Assembly: GCA_023421075.1 (NCBI GenBank)
Contig: JAEZUM010000088.1
Span: 1-37,720 of the forward strand
DNA length: 37,720 nt
Source of the DNA: Bacillota bacterium
GTDB taxonomy: Bacteria; Bacillota; Clostridia; Lachnospirales; Lachnospiraceae
Reading direction: 5' to 3'
Shown here piece by piece: positions 7,700-14,677 of the stretch. A program made the position numbers and the translations under genes. The stretch's first letter is position 1, and every line of letters starts with the position of its first letter. The notes below the pieces were generated by a model that saw nothing but the letters and a program-made list of their open reading frames with translations, ran no database searches and was not told where the DNA came from.

Positions 7700-7773
7700 C
7701 GGGGTGTGGCTCAGCTTGGTGGAGCGCTTGGTTTGGGACCAAGAGGTCGCAGGTTCGAATCCTGTCACCCCGA
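7700..7773 (+). tRNA. tRNA-Pro (UGG)
   Basis: Acceptor CGGGGTG pairs with CACCCCG, with an A discriminator. The anticodon loop ttTGGga gives UGG. T loop TTCGAAT. First tRNA behind the consensus promoter. Confidence 0.97.
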
Positions 7774-7871
7774 CTAAGTAGCCAAATGAAATTGCTGATT
7801 ATCCACATATTTTAGCCTCGGTTGTATAATACAGGCAGCAGTAACGCAAAATAATATAATAGTAATCCTAT

Positions 7872-7942
7872 GCGGGTGTAGTTCAATGGTAGAACACTAG
7901 CCTTCCAAGCTAGATACGTGGGTTCGATTCCCATCACCCGCT
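7872..7942 (+). tRNA. tRNA-Gly (UCC)
   Basis: Acceptor GCGGGTG pairs with CACCCGC, with a T discriminator. The anticodon loop ctTCCaa gives UCC. The short D arm is typical of tRNA-Gly. Confidence 0.97.
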
Positions 7943-7984
7943 TGATATTTGGGCTTATATAATAAGACCGTATCACACCATAAT

Positions 7985-8058
7985 GTGCTAGTAGCTCAGT
8001 TGGATAGAGCAACGGCCTTCTAAGCCGTGTGTCGGGGGTTCGAATCCCTTCTGGCACA
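7985..8058 (+). tRNA. tRNA-Arg (UCU)
   Basis: Acceptor GTGCTAG pairs with CTGGCAC (one T-G wobble), with an A discriminator. The anticodon loop ctTCTaa gives UCU. Confidence 0.96.
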
Positions 8059-8096
8059 TTTTTCAACTATTGAGATATTTGAAAGGTGTTTATTAT

Positions 8097-8171
8097 GGTG
8101 GGTATAGCGCAGTTGGTTAGCGCGCCAGATTGTGGCTCTGGAGGCCAAGGGTTCGAATCCCTTTATCCACC
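8097..8171 (+). tRNA. tRNA-His (GUG)
   Basis: Acceptor GTGGGTA pairs with TATCCAC. The anticodon loop ttGTGgc gives GUG. A G at 8097 (position -1) faces the C discriminator at 8171, the identity pair of tRNA-His; it is included in the span. Confidence 0.96.
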
Positions 8172-8238
8172 CTATATTGAATTTAATGAAAAGTCTGAAA
8201 AGACTTTTCGTTTTTCAATTAAGGTTTTTTTTGATTAT

Positions 8239-8311
8239 TGGGCTATCGCCAAGCGGTAAGGCACAGGACTTTGACTCCTGCATTCCGGTGGTTCAAATCC
8301 ACCTAGCCCAG
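8239..8311 (+). tRNA. tRNA-Gln (UUG)
   Basis: Acceptor TGGGCTA pairs with TAGCCCA, with a G discriminator. The anticodon loop ctTTGac gives UUG. Its 3' acceptor strand and trailer are complementary to a site 40 bases downstream (see findings). Confidence 0.96.
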
Positions 8312-8427
8312 TTCTGATCAAGACCAAGACTGTTTCTGAGAAGTAGAAACAGAACTGGGCTTGACCAGCTTCTGATCAAGACTAAGACTGTTTCATAGAT
8401 TATCGAACAGCACTGGATTTGACCAGT
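8312..8427 (+). repeat. 58-bp tandem duplication inside the tRNA operon
   Basis: Two adjacent copies (8312-8369 and 8370-8427) begin ttctgatcaagac and end near gaccag; they differ mainly in the middle. Copy 1 contains a perfect 8-bp hairpin (CTGTTTCT 8330-8337, AGAAACAG 8345-8352). The following bases up to tRNA-Lys contain no gene, only small inverted repeats such as GTTCC 8493-8497 with GGAAC 8504-8508. Confidence 0.75.
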
Positions 8428-8563
8428 TTTATATTCTTCATACAGAAGATACGTTCAATTGATTGAAATTAGGTTCTGCTACGAGAGCATTTGTTCCACA
8501 ACTGGAACTGATATTTCAGCGTTTACTAACTTCTGTTGATAGCTGAAGTTGTTCCTATTATAT

Positions 8564-8636
8564 GGGATATTAGCTCAGTCGGTAGAGCACATGACTTTTA
8601 ATCATGGTGTCCCGGGTTCGAGTCCCGGATGTCTCA
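8564..8636 (+). tRNA. tRNA-Lys (UUU)
   Basis: Acceptor GGGATAT pairs with ATGTCTC through two G-T wobbles, with an A discriminator. The anticodon loop ctTTTaa gives UUU. T arm CCGGG with loop TTCGAGT. Confidence 0.95.
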
Positions 8637-8677
8637 TTTACTTTGAAGATGATAAATCTTTCATAAGTAAAAAATAT

Positions 8678-8757
8678 GCGGATGTGGCGGAATTGGCAGA
8701 CGCGCCAGATTTAGGTTCTGGTTCGAGAGAGTGGGGGTTCAAGTCCCTTCATCCGCA
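8678..8757 (+). tRNA. tRNA-Leu (UAG)
   Basis: Acceptor GCGGATG pairs with CATCCGC, with an A discriminator. The anticodon loop ttTAGgt gives UAG. A long variable arm marks class II. Last tRNA of the operon. Confidence 0.97.
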
Positions 8758-8770
8758 GTTACAGTAAGGA

Positions 8771-8801
8771 AGCCAAGGATAATATCCTTGGCTCTTTATT
8801 T
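8771..8801 (+). terminator. terminator of the tRNA operon
   Basis: AGCCAAGGAT (8771-8780) pairs perfectly with ATCCTTGGCT (8784-8793) across a 3-base loop; the T-rich stretch ctttattt follows. Confidence 0.85.
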
Positions 8802-8850
8802 GCGCGTAAACAGAGTGAGATATGGTACATACCTGGTCTAATTCCATGGA

Positions 8851-8891
8851 TAAGCTTGCTTTTAAAATACGGGTTTATAAAAGCAAGCTTA
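8851..8891. repeat. 14-bp inverted repeat downstream of the AEC gene
   Basis: TAAGCTTGCTTTTA (8851-8864) pairs perfectly with TAAAAGCAAGCTTA (8878-8891). It lies just past the 3' end of the minus-strand AEC transporter gene. Neither strand has a clear T tract after it, so terminator function is possible but unproven. Confidence 0.65.
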
Positions 8892-8901
8892 GGAGGTATA
8901 A

Positions 8902-9849
8902 TTACACAAAATGGAGTGACTTCAGTAAAAACACTAAGAAAAAGATTGTAATAATACTTATGATCGATGTGAAGATGACTGCCTGCCCTGCTAATTCACC
9001 GTCGGCTTCCATTTCTACCGCCATGGTAAAAGATGAAACTGCGGTAGGTGAGGCTGCTACGCCGATTAATGCAACCAAAGCCTCCCCTCGAAAGCCTAGG
9101 GCAATCGCTGCGGTAAATAGGATCAGAGGAAATAGAATTAACTTACCAATTACAATGGTGATCAGATATTTTAGGTTGATACTGATTTGGCTGAATCGGA
9201 AGGTACCTCCAAGCACGATAAAAGCTAAGGGAGTCGCCACCTTTGAAAGAGAAGCCATAGGTGAAAGTATCATCTCAGGAATTTGTACCCGCAGCATTAA
9301 TAAAATAAATGCAGTTGCAGATGCTATGATTAGTGGGTTTTTCATAATATTTATAAGTACGGCAAGACAATTCACTTTATTCCCACGATAATATTCCAGT
9401 ACGATAACAGCAAGGATATTAAACAGAGGAACGATAAATGCAGCTAGTAGCGATACAATTTTGATCCGATCATCACCATAAATAGAGGCTGCAATCGGTA
9501 TACCGAATAATACGAGATTACTGCGAAATATACCTTGAATTAGAACACTGCTTTTTTTCGTTTCATGAACAAAGATTGGTATTATAAAATGCAAAAGAAT
9601 TACGATAAGTATGATGCAGAAAGCAGATAATAATAAAAGGCTGACGTTCTCCTTGTTAAAGGCTTCTCCGGGCTCTAGCGTATAAATGTTTAAGAAAAGC
9701 AGCAGGGGGAGAAAAACACGAAACACCAATTTGTTCATGACATCTAAGGAGTGGGTGTCAACCAGTTTTCTTCTCCTTAATATGTATCCGATTGACATCT
9801 GAAGCATCAACGGAAATACGACACGGAACGCTAATTGTATATTATTCAA
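8902..9849 (-). CDS. AEC family transporter (auxin efflux carrier fold)
   Basis: A 315-residue integral membrane protein with about ten hydrophobic segments. It matches the AEC (Mem_trans) family: an N-terminal segment with GYILRRRKLV and NKLVFRVFLP, a central IFRSNLVLFGIPI, and a C-terminal VAASPTAVSSFTMAVEM, the usual conserved stretch. Bacterial members move organic acids such as malate; the substrate here is unknown. The start is TTG 9849 with AAGGAC upstream; no ATG occurs before residue 15, and starting there would cut the first membrane segment. Single-gene unit, divergent from ktrB. Confidence 0.88.
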   Translation of the reverse strand: MNNIQLAFRVVFPLMLQMSIGYILRRRKLVDTHSLDVMNKLVFRVFLPLLLFLNIYTLEPGEAFNKENVSLLLLSAFCIILIVILLHFIIPIFVHETKKSSVLIQGIFRSNLVLFGIPIAASIYGDDRIKIVSLLAAFIVPLFNILAVIVLEYYRGNKVNCLAVLINIMKNPLIIASATAFILLMLRVQIPEMILSPMASLSKVATPLAFIVLGGTFRFSQISINLKYLITIVIGKLILFPLILFTAAIALGFRGEALVALIGVAASPTAVSSFTMAVEMEADGELAGQAVIFTSIISIITIFFLVFLLKSLHFV

Positions 9850-10027
9850 ATGATTCAGTCCTTAATTTTATTACAGCAAACTACAGAGCTTACATGTAGC
9901 TGCAGCAATTTTATTCTAACATATGAGGAATGGGAATGCTATAGCCATCTTAATCCGATACAAATCAAATATTTACACAATATTAACGCGATATTTAGAT
10001 TTCTTTATACCAAATTTACAGAAACGG

Positions 10028-10036
10028 TGGTACAAT
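10028..10036 (+). promoter_or_regulatory. candidate extended -10 promoter for ktrB
   Basis: TGGTACAAT has the TGn extension before a good -10; no convincing -35 is found at the right distance. The leader to ktrB would be about 70 bases. Confidence 0.35.
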
Positions 10037-10110
10037 AATAACGTTATGATAAAAATTATGGCTTATATTGATAAAGCAATATTCAAGACAAAAGAATTGA
10101 GGTTTCAGAT

Positions 10111-11403
10111 ATGAATTTTTTAAAGAAAATGAACCCGGGACGTTATATTGCGCTTGGCTTTCTGACGGTAATATTACTGGGAGCGTTCATTTTATTTCTT
10201 CCGTTTACTCATAGAGAAGGTATTGACATTTCCTTTCTTGATGCACTTTTCACAGCCACAAGCGCCGTGTGTGTTACCGGACTTATTGTGGTAGATACTT
10301 ATGATGCCTATAACATATTTGGTCATACTGTGATTGCGATCCTAATACAGATTGGCGGACTTGGTGTGACCTCAGTCGGAGTTGGATTTATGCTTCTGGC
10401 TAGAAGAAAGGTTGATTTTAAGGATCGGATTCTGGTTAAGGAGGCACTGAATCTGGATTCGATGAAAGGCGTTGTTAAGCTGATCAAATCGATCTTACTT
10501 ATGACTCTCTGTTTCGAATTGGTAGGAGCAATATTAAGCTTTATCGCGTTTTCGAAAGAATTACCGGTGAAAAGAGCAGTAGGAGCAAGCGTTTTTCATG
10601 CAGTGTCCAGCTTCAACAACGCAGGATTTGATGTACTCGGTGAGTTTAAGAGTTTAATTGATTATCAAACCAATGTTTTATTGAATCTGACAACCTGTGG
10701 TCTGATTATTTTTGGTGGTTTGGGGTTTGTTGTAATTAAGGAGCTTATTCGTAAACATTCCTTGCGGAGATTGAGCCTTCACTCCAAGGTAGTACTTACG
10801 ATGACGGCATTTTTACTGACGATTGGTACGATATTGTTTAAGATTACCGAGGATATCAGCTGGTTAGGTGCATTTTTCTTCAGTACATCTGCTAGAACGG
10901 CCGGATTTGCTACCTATAATGTCGCTGACTTTACCAATGCAAGTTTATTTGTTCTTATTTTACTTATGTTTATCGGTGCTTCTCCGGGATCTACCGGTGG
11001 TGGTATTAAGACAACGACTGCCTTTACATTATTTAAGGGGGCATATAGCGCATCTTTAAATAAGCACTGTGGAGCCTTTAAGCGCAAATTACCCTCCGAT
11101 ATTACTATGAAGGCTTTCTTACTGGCATTTTTGGCGGTGTCCTGGATATGCTTCGGAACCTTTTTGTTAAGTATCCTGGAACCGGAATTTACCTTTATTC
11201 AGCTGCTGTTTGAAGTTGTATCCGCCTTCGGTACCGTAGGCTTATCAACGGGCATCACTCCGGAGCTAAAGCCGATTAGTGAACTTGTGATTATATTTAC
11301 AATGTTTATCGGCAGAGTAGGACCGTTGACCATCGCAGCCTTATGGTCTGTAAAACCCAAGACCAGTGTCTGCTACTCGGAAGAGGCAATTACCATTGGT
11401 TAA
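10111..11403 (+). CDS. ktrB: KtrB/TrkH family potassium channel subunit
   Basis: A 430-residue membrane protein built of four M1-P-M2 repeats that form a K+ pore. The selectivity-filter glycines are visible in each P loop: CVTGL (Gly57), NNAGF (Gly172), RTAGF (Gly265) and GTVGL (Gly377). The intramembrane gate after the third repeat is GSTGGGIKTTT (about 293-303). Potassium uptake is expected to be gated by the KtrA ring encoded 30 bases downstream. GAGGT precedes the ATG. Length and motifs are complete. Confidence 0.95.
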   Translation: MNFLKKMNPGRYIALGFLTVILLGAFILFLPFTHREGIDISFLDALFTATSAVCVTGLIVVDTYDAYNIFGHTVIAILIQIGGLGVTSVGVGFMLLARRKVDFKDRILVKEALNLDSMKGVVKLIKSILLMTLCFELVGAILSFIAFSKELPVKRAVGASVFHAVSSFNNAGFDVLGEFKSLIDYQTNVLLNLTTCGLIIFGGLGFVVIKELIRKHSLRRLSLHSKVVLTMTAFLLTIGTILFKITEDISWLGAFFFSTSARTAGFATYNVADFTNASLFVLILLMFIGASPGSTGGGIKTTTAFTLFKGAYSASLNKHCGAFKRKLPSDITMKAFLLAFLAVSWICFGTFLLSILEPEFTFIQLLFEVVSAFGTVGLSTGITPELKPISELVIIFTMFIGRVGPLTIAALWSVKPKTSVCYSEEAITIG

Positions 11404-11433
11404 TTTAGTGAAGGATTTCTAAGGAGGAAATTT

Positions 11434-12108
11434 ATGTTACATCATAGATCAATAATAGAATTTGGTATCATCGGCTTAGGTCGATTTGGGTATGCGTTGA
11501 CCAAGACTCTTGCTGCAGCCGGGAAAGAAATACTGGCAATCGATACAATCGAAAGCAGAGTAAAGCAGGTGCGTAACGTCACGGAAAGTGCATTTGTCGT
11601 TGGAACAATGGACAAAGAAACCTTAGAAGATTCAGGAATTCAAAATTGCGAGACAGTCATAGTCTGTATCGGTGACAGCATTGATGTGAGTGTTTTAACT
11701 ACCCTGAATGTAATCAGTATGGGAATACCAAGAGTAATCGCCAGAGCAATGAGTTATGAACAGGGATTGATTTTAGAAAAAATCGGCGCAGAGGTAATCT
11801 ATCCTGAGAATGATATGGCAATACGTCTTGCGAATAAGCTGATCAATTCCAGTATTATGGAGACAATTGAATTAAGGGGAGATATCGCTATAACAGAACT
11901 GCGTTTGACCGCTAAGGTAGCTAACCAGACTGTACAGCAGGCTAATATCCGTGGAAAATATAACTTAAATATTATTGCATTGGAGCATAGTGGTGAGACG
12001 ACAACGGAGATCTCGCCGGATTATGTGTTGCACCAGGATGATAATATTGTTGTAATCGGACAAAAAGATAATATCAGAAAATTAGAGAACTACTTAACAA
12101 AGTTTTAG
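11434..12108 (+). CDS. ktrA: KtrA/TrkA family potassium uptake regulatory subunit
   Basis: A 224-residue cytoplasmic RCK protein. An N-terminal RCK_N Rossmann domain starts with GIIGLGRFG (11-19) and has Asp37 at the end of beta-2, suited to binding the ribose of ATP/ADP/NAD. The C-terminal RCK_C domain (about 140-222) is the region that binds c-di-AMP in studied homologues. An octameric ring would gate KtrB, encoded directly upstream. AAGGAGGAAA lies before the ATG. A close paralogue is encoded at 13863. Confidence 0.94.
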   Translation: MLHHRSIIEFGIIGLGRFGYALTKTLAAAGKEILAIDTIESRVKQVRNVTESAFVVGTMDKETLEDSGIQNCETVIVCIGDSIDVSVLTTLNVISMGIPRVIARAMSYEQGLILEKIGAEVIYPENDMAIRLANKLINSSIMETIELRGDIAITELRLTAKVANQTVQQANIRGKYNLNIIALEHSGETTTEISPDYVLHQDDNIVVIGQKDNIRKLENYLTKF

Positions 12109-12110
12109 TT

Positions 12111-12135
12111 CATGTCAGGTAATAATCCGGACATG
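12111..12135 (+). repeat. hairpin at the end of ktrA
   Basis: CATGTCaGG (12111-12119) pairs with CCgGACATG (12127-12135), one mismatch, loop of seven bases, beginning two bases after the ktrA stop. It may protect the 3' end or act with the terminator that follows. Confidence 0.6.
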
Positions 12136-12157
12136 CTGAATAAATTCGAACCGAGCT

Positions 12158-12189
12158 GGGTCATGTGGAGTTACTCACATGACCTTTTT
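12158..12189 (+). terminator. terminator of ktrB-ktrA
   Basis: GGTCATGTG (12159-12167) pairs perfectly with CACATGACC (12176-12184), then five T residues. Confidence 0.88.
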
Positions 12190-12292
12190 CGAAAAGTATA
12201 GCAGACCTTGTACGAATATTCCGTTTTGAGGATCTGTTTTCTCTGGATTTTCCAGTTGTATCATAAAAGGCTTGGTAATACAGACCTATTTG

Positions 12293-12431
12293 TGATATAC
12301 TAAAGCGTAGTGAGCATATACAAGCTTGCTTGTAATATGCGATCGTAGCAAAGATCATGAACTGATTTTGTTCATGATATACTAAAGCGTAGTGAGCATA
12401 TGCAAGCTTGCTTGTAATATGCGATCGTAGC
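12293..12431. repeat. two 57-bp direct repeats in the ktrA-CNNM spacer
   Basis: Copies at 12293-12349 and 12375-12431 (offset 82) appear to differ at a single base. Each contains a near-palindromic core, gcatat(a/g)caag, cttg, cttgtaatatgc, that folds into a hairpin with one bulge. Between the copies an ATCATGAAC/GTTCATGAT inverted repeat is present. The whole 12109-12510 gap has no gene; besides these repeats it holds the ktrA hairpin and terminator. Confidence 0.9.
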
Positions 12432-12510
12432 CAAAGCTCATACGACAAAGAGAAAACATTGAATATCAGGCTTTTAACGGAAAGGCCGATTATACGGAGG
12501 AGTATAGATA

Positions 12511-13836
12511 ATGCCAGAAACCGACACAGATAATTTAATAGGACAGCTGATTATACTTGTTATATTGACTGCAATAAATGCTTTTTTTGCTTGCGCAGAG
12601 ATGGCAATGGTATCCTCGAACAAGAGTAAAATAAGACGTCTTGCTGAGGAGGGAAAGAAGAGTGCCCGGCTGGTGCAAAAATTTAATGAGGAGCCCACGA
12701 AGTTCTTATCTACAATTCAGGTAGCGATTACTCTTGCAGGGTTCTTCTCAAGTGCTACCGCTGCACAGGGGTTATCCCATCCACTTGGCGAATGGCTCAA
12801 CGCCAGAAACATCCCTTATGGAGGCCAGATTTCCTTGATTGCAGTAACATTGATCTTGTCCTATTTTACACTTGTTTTTGGTGAGTTAGTTCCGAAGAAG
12901 GTTGCGCTTCAAAAACCGGAAGCCATCAGTATGTTTTGCGTTAAGCCGATTAAGGCGGTATCAAGAGTTGCATCACCATTTATCAAGCTGCTGACCTTAT
13001 CTACGAATCTTGTTACCTTACCTTTTGGTATTAAGGAGGGTAATACGGAGGAGATTTTATCAAGAGAAGAGTTGATATCTCTTGTGAATGAAGGTCAGGC
13101 CCATGGTGTTCTGAATAAAAAAGAGAAGGAAATGATCAATTCCATCATGGAATTTGATGAGAAAATAGCCAAAGAAATAATGACTCCGAGAATTAATGTA
13201 TTCTCAATCGATGTTGCTGCTCCCAAAGAGGAATATCTTGAGGAGCTGATGAAAACCAAATATACCCGAATTCCGGTATATGAGGAGGATATCGATAATA
13301 TCATCGGTATGCTTTATATCAAGGATTTCTTTAAAGAGGCTGTGAAACGCGGATATCGGAATGTTGATGTCAGAACCATCATGAAGAAGCCTTATCTTGT
13401 TCCGGAAAGTAAGATCATCAAGGATCTGTTCCGTGAGCTCCAGATCTCCAAGAAACAGATAGCAGTTCTTATCGATGAGTACGGTGGTTTTGCAGGGATT
13501 GTAACAATGGAGGATCTTGTAGAGGAAGTTATGGGTGATATCGAGGACGAATATGATCCGATACACAATAAAATCAAAAAGATAGATGATTCCACTTATC
13601 TGATTGATGGCATGGCTACACTGGATGAAATAAATAATAAGTTGGATTTAGAATTGTATTCTGAGAATTACGACACCTTGTCAGGTTACCTGATCGATCA
13701 TATGGGTACCATACCACAGGAAAATGATGATCGAACTATAGAGATGGGTCATCTTGTATTTAAGCTTGAAAGCGTGAAGAACAAAAGAATTGACAAGGTA
13801 AAGCTCTACATCGGTAAGGTGGAGCAGGAGGAATAA
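12511..13836 (+). CDS. CNNM/CBS-domain hemolysin family protein (CorC_HlyC)
   Basis: A 441-residue protein. The N-terminal CNNM transmembrane domain (about 1-190) includes FFACAEMAMVSSNKSKIRRL and FGELVPKKVALQKPE. A CBS pair (about 205-335) contains EIMTPRI, TRIPVYEEDIDNIIGMLYIKD and GFAGIVTMEDLVEEVMGDI. The C-terminal CorC_HlyC domain (about 350-435) includes the typical LSGYLIDHMGTIP. Characterised members export Mg2+ or other divalent cations, and the old haemolysin name is historical. GGAGGAG lies upstream. The following ktrA paralogue begins 26 bases after its stop, so the two are probably one operon. Confidence 0.92.
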   Translation: MPETDTDNLIGQLIILVILTAINAFFACAEMAMVSSNKSKIRRLAEEGKKSARLVQKFNEEPTKFLSTIQVAITLAGFFSSATAAQGLSHPLGEWLNARNIPYGGQISLIAVTLILSYFTLVFGELVPKKVALQKPEAISMFCVKPIKAVSRVASPFIKLLTLSTNLVTLPFGIKEGNTEEILSREELISLVNEGQAHGVLNKKEKEMINSIMEFDEKIAKEIMTPRINVFSIDVAAPKEEYLEELMKTKYTRIPVYEEDIDNIIGMLYIKDFFKEAVKRGYRNVDVRTIMKKPYLVPESKIIKDLFRELQISKKQIAVLIDEYGGFAGIVTMEDLVEEVMGDIEDEYDPIHNKIKKIDDSTYLIDGMATLDEINNKLDLELYSENYDTLSGYLIDHMGTIPQENDDRTIEMGHLVFKLESVKNKRIDKVKLYIGKVEQEE

Positions 13837-13862
13837 AGTTTAATAAAAGGAGGGATGATAGG

Positions 13863-14537
13863 ATGAGTCATAGACCGACCATGGAATTTGGAGTTATTGG
13901 ATTAGGACGATTTGGCTTTTCCCTTGCATCTACGCTGGCAGAGGCTAAAAGAGAGGTATTGGTCCTCGATAGCAGCGAGAACAAGATAAGATCAATACGT
14001 CATCTTACCGACAATGCTATGGTAGTAGGAGATTTGTCAAAAGAGGCACTGATGCAGGCGGGCATACAAAACTGCGAGACGGTTATTATCTGTATCGGTG
14101 AAAAAGTAGATGTCAGTATTTTGACCACATTGAATGTCATTAGCATGGGGGTACCGAGAGTAATTGCGAAAGCAATCAGCCTGGAACAGGGTAAAATACT
14201 CGAGAAGATAGGGGCTGAGGTAATCTATCCTGAGCACGATATGGCGCTGCGTCTGGCGAATCGCTTAATGTCCTCAAGAGTTATGGATTACATTACCTTA
14301 AATGATGATGTTACAATTACGGAATTACGATTGACATCAAAAATCTCCGGTCAGTCAGTACTGCAGGCAAGTATTAGAAAAAAGTTTAAATTAAACATCA
14401 TTGCTCTGGAGCAGGATAAGAGGACAATAACGGACATCACTCCGGAGCTTGTTCTCCATGAAAATGATATCGCTGTTGTAGTCGGTAAGAAAGAGCATAT
14501 TAAGAAGTTTGAGACCTATCTTACTTCCGGAAGATAA
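13863..14537 (+). CDS. second KtrA/TrkA family RCK protein
   Basis: A 224-residue paralogue of the KtrA at 11434, alignable over its full length with a majority of identical residues. It keeps GVIGLGRFG (10-18) and Asp36, and shares blocks such as LTTLNVISMG and EKIGAEVIYPE. RCK_N and RCK_C domains are both complete. It has no adjacent KtrB gene and instead follows a CNNM/CBS protein by 26 bases with its own AAAGGAGGG. It may be an alternative ring subunit for the KtrB upstream, mix with the first KtrA, or serve another transporter. A strong terminator follows. Confidence 0.92.
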   Translation: MSHRPTMEFGVIGLGRFGFSLASTLAEAKREVLVLDSSENKIRSIRHLTDNAMVVGDLSKEALMQAGIQNCETVIICIGEKVDVSILTTLNVISMGVPRVIAKAISLEQGKILEKIGAEVIYPEHDMALRLANRLMSSRVMDYITLNDDVTITELRLTSKISGQSVLQASIRKKFKLNIIALEQDKRTITDITPELVLHENDIAVVVGKKEHIKKFETYLTSGR

Positions 14538-14540
14538 ACC

Positions 14541-14583
14541 AAAAGCCACTGAAAATCCTATGGAGGGTTCTTCAGTGGCTTTT
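14541..14583. terminator. bidirectional terminator
   Basis: AAAAGCCACTGAA (14541-14553) pairs perfectly with TTCAGTGGCTTTT (14571-14583). A and T ends on both sides suit the convergent ktrA paralogue and rsgI. Confidence 0.85.
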
Positions 14584-14677
14584 AGCGTGTGGGGGATTAT
14601 CCAATGTTGTTGGATGGATAATATATCTAAATTTTGTGAAAAGCTTTGTATATGACAGTAGAGCAAACTCTAGTATC

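Noticed and set aside
8312..8427. CRISPR array
   Set aside because: Only two adjacent repeat units without spacers.
7502..8767. Several open frames on both strands across the tRNA operon
   Set aside because: They run through tRNA genes whose structures are complete; peptides such as GDRIRTCDL are known artefacts of translated tRNA.
10037..10110. Possible c-di-AMP (ydaO-type) riboswitch before ktrB
   Set aside because: The leader of about 70 bases is too short for that class and its conserved motifs were not found.
9835..10114. Two overlapping 60-70 codon frames before ktrB
   Set aside because: No ribosome sites, no family resemblance, and they cover the likely ktrB promoter and leader.
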